24,109 bases of DNA from Sergeia podlipaevii. Its lineage: Eukaryota; Euglenozoa; Kinetoplastea; Trypanosomatida; Trypanosomatidae. The translations under genes were made by a program, and so were the position numbers. Positions 24,049 through 24,109 of this stretch are shown here, piece by piece; the stretch's first letter is position 1; each line of letters begins with the position of its first letter. The stretch lies in contig JASANZ010001911.1 in the NCBI GenBank assembly GCA_030849805.1, forward strand, positions 1 to 24,109, written 5' to 3'. The notes beneath the pieces were generated by a model. It was given only the letters and a program-made list of their open reading frames with translations, did not search any database and was not told where the DNA came from.

Positions 24049-24109
24049 TTACTTCTTGGCGGCCTTGCGCTCCTTCATCTCGGCGCGGATGGCCTTGCCC
24101 TTGGCGGAG
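24049..24109 (-). CDS. RPL24: 60S ribosomal protein L24 (eL24), second copy, C-terminal part only
   Basis: The last 19 codons and TAA stop of a second eL24 gene; the rest lies beyond the window edge. It encodes SAKGKAIRAEMKERKAAKK, the same as the complete copy, and all 61 visible bases match 20008-20068. Immediately past the stop the two flanks differ completely. Because transcription runs right to left, this copy is upstream of the complete one in the unit. Whether the hidden part is intact cannot be seen. Confidence 0.9.
   Translation of the reverse strand, partial: SAKGKAIRAEMKERKAAKK

Overview
This window looks like nuclear DNA of a trypanosomatid (Kinetoplastea). Every convincing gene is intronless and lies on the minus strand. 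Intergenic DNA is AT-rich, purine-rich on the plus strand and full of simple repeats. Most start codons have a pyrimidine tract and an AG just upstream on the sense strand, as expected for spliced-leader trans-splicing. Several proteins (eL24, Hop1-like HORMA, Memo, a 5-phosphatase) are eukaryotic in type. The species cannot be fixed from sequence alone. I read the window as one stretch of a polycistronic unit transcribed from high to low coordinates, with no strand switch, tRNA or rRNA gene seen.

In transcription order, right to left: a partial eL24 ribosomal protein gene (24049-24109); a 571-residue protein with one membrane segment at each end (21879-23594); a small secreted protein with eight cysteines (20973-21398); a complete eL24 gene (20008-20385); a HORMA-domain, Hop1-like meiotic protein (17960-19624); a tryptophan-rich, probably mitochondrial membrane protein (15911-16966); a secreted, ER-type thioredoxin-fold protein without CXXC (13765-15330); three tandem 3-hydroxyacyl-CoA dehydrogenase genes (12532-13446, 11033-11947, 9303-10220); an inositol polyphosphate 5-phosphatase with large insertions (6043-8622); a Memo-family protein (4302-5273); a CorA/Alr1-type magnesium transporter homologue with SMN in place of GMN (1049-2956); and the first 27 codons of a probable mitochondrial protein (1-82).

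Three starts were moved to the first in-frame ATG because the longest open frame begins at TTG or GTG: the 5-phosphatase (8622), the Memo protein (5273) and the eight-cysteine protein (21398). The third dehydrogenase was trimmed to the ATG matching its paralogues. For the phosphatase this removes an apparent N-terminal membrane segment that is really translated UTR.

The genes do not form one pathway, which is normal for trypanosomatid arrays. The main points of interest are the dehydrogenase array, with a patchwork of near-identical and diverged blocks suggesting gene conversion; the altered GMN signature of the transporter; the redox-inactive thioredoxin-fold protein ending in DRDL; two eL24 copies identical over the visible coding end but with unrelated 3' flanks; and two uncharacterised secretory-pathway genes between those copies.
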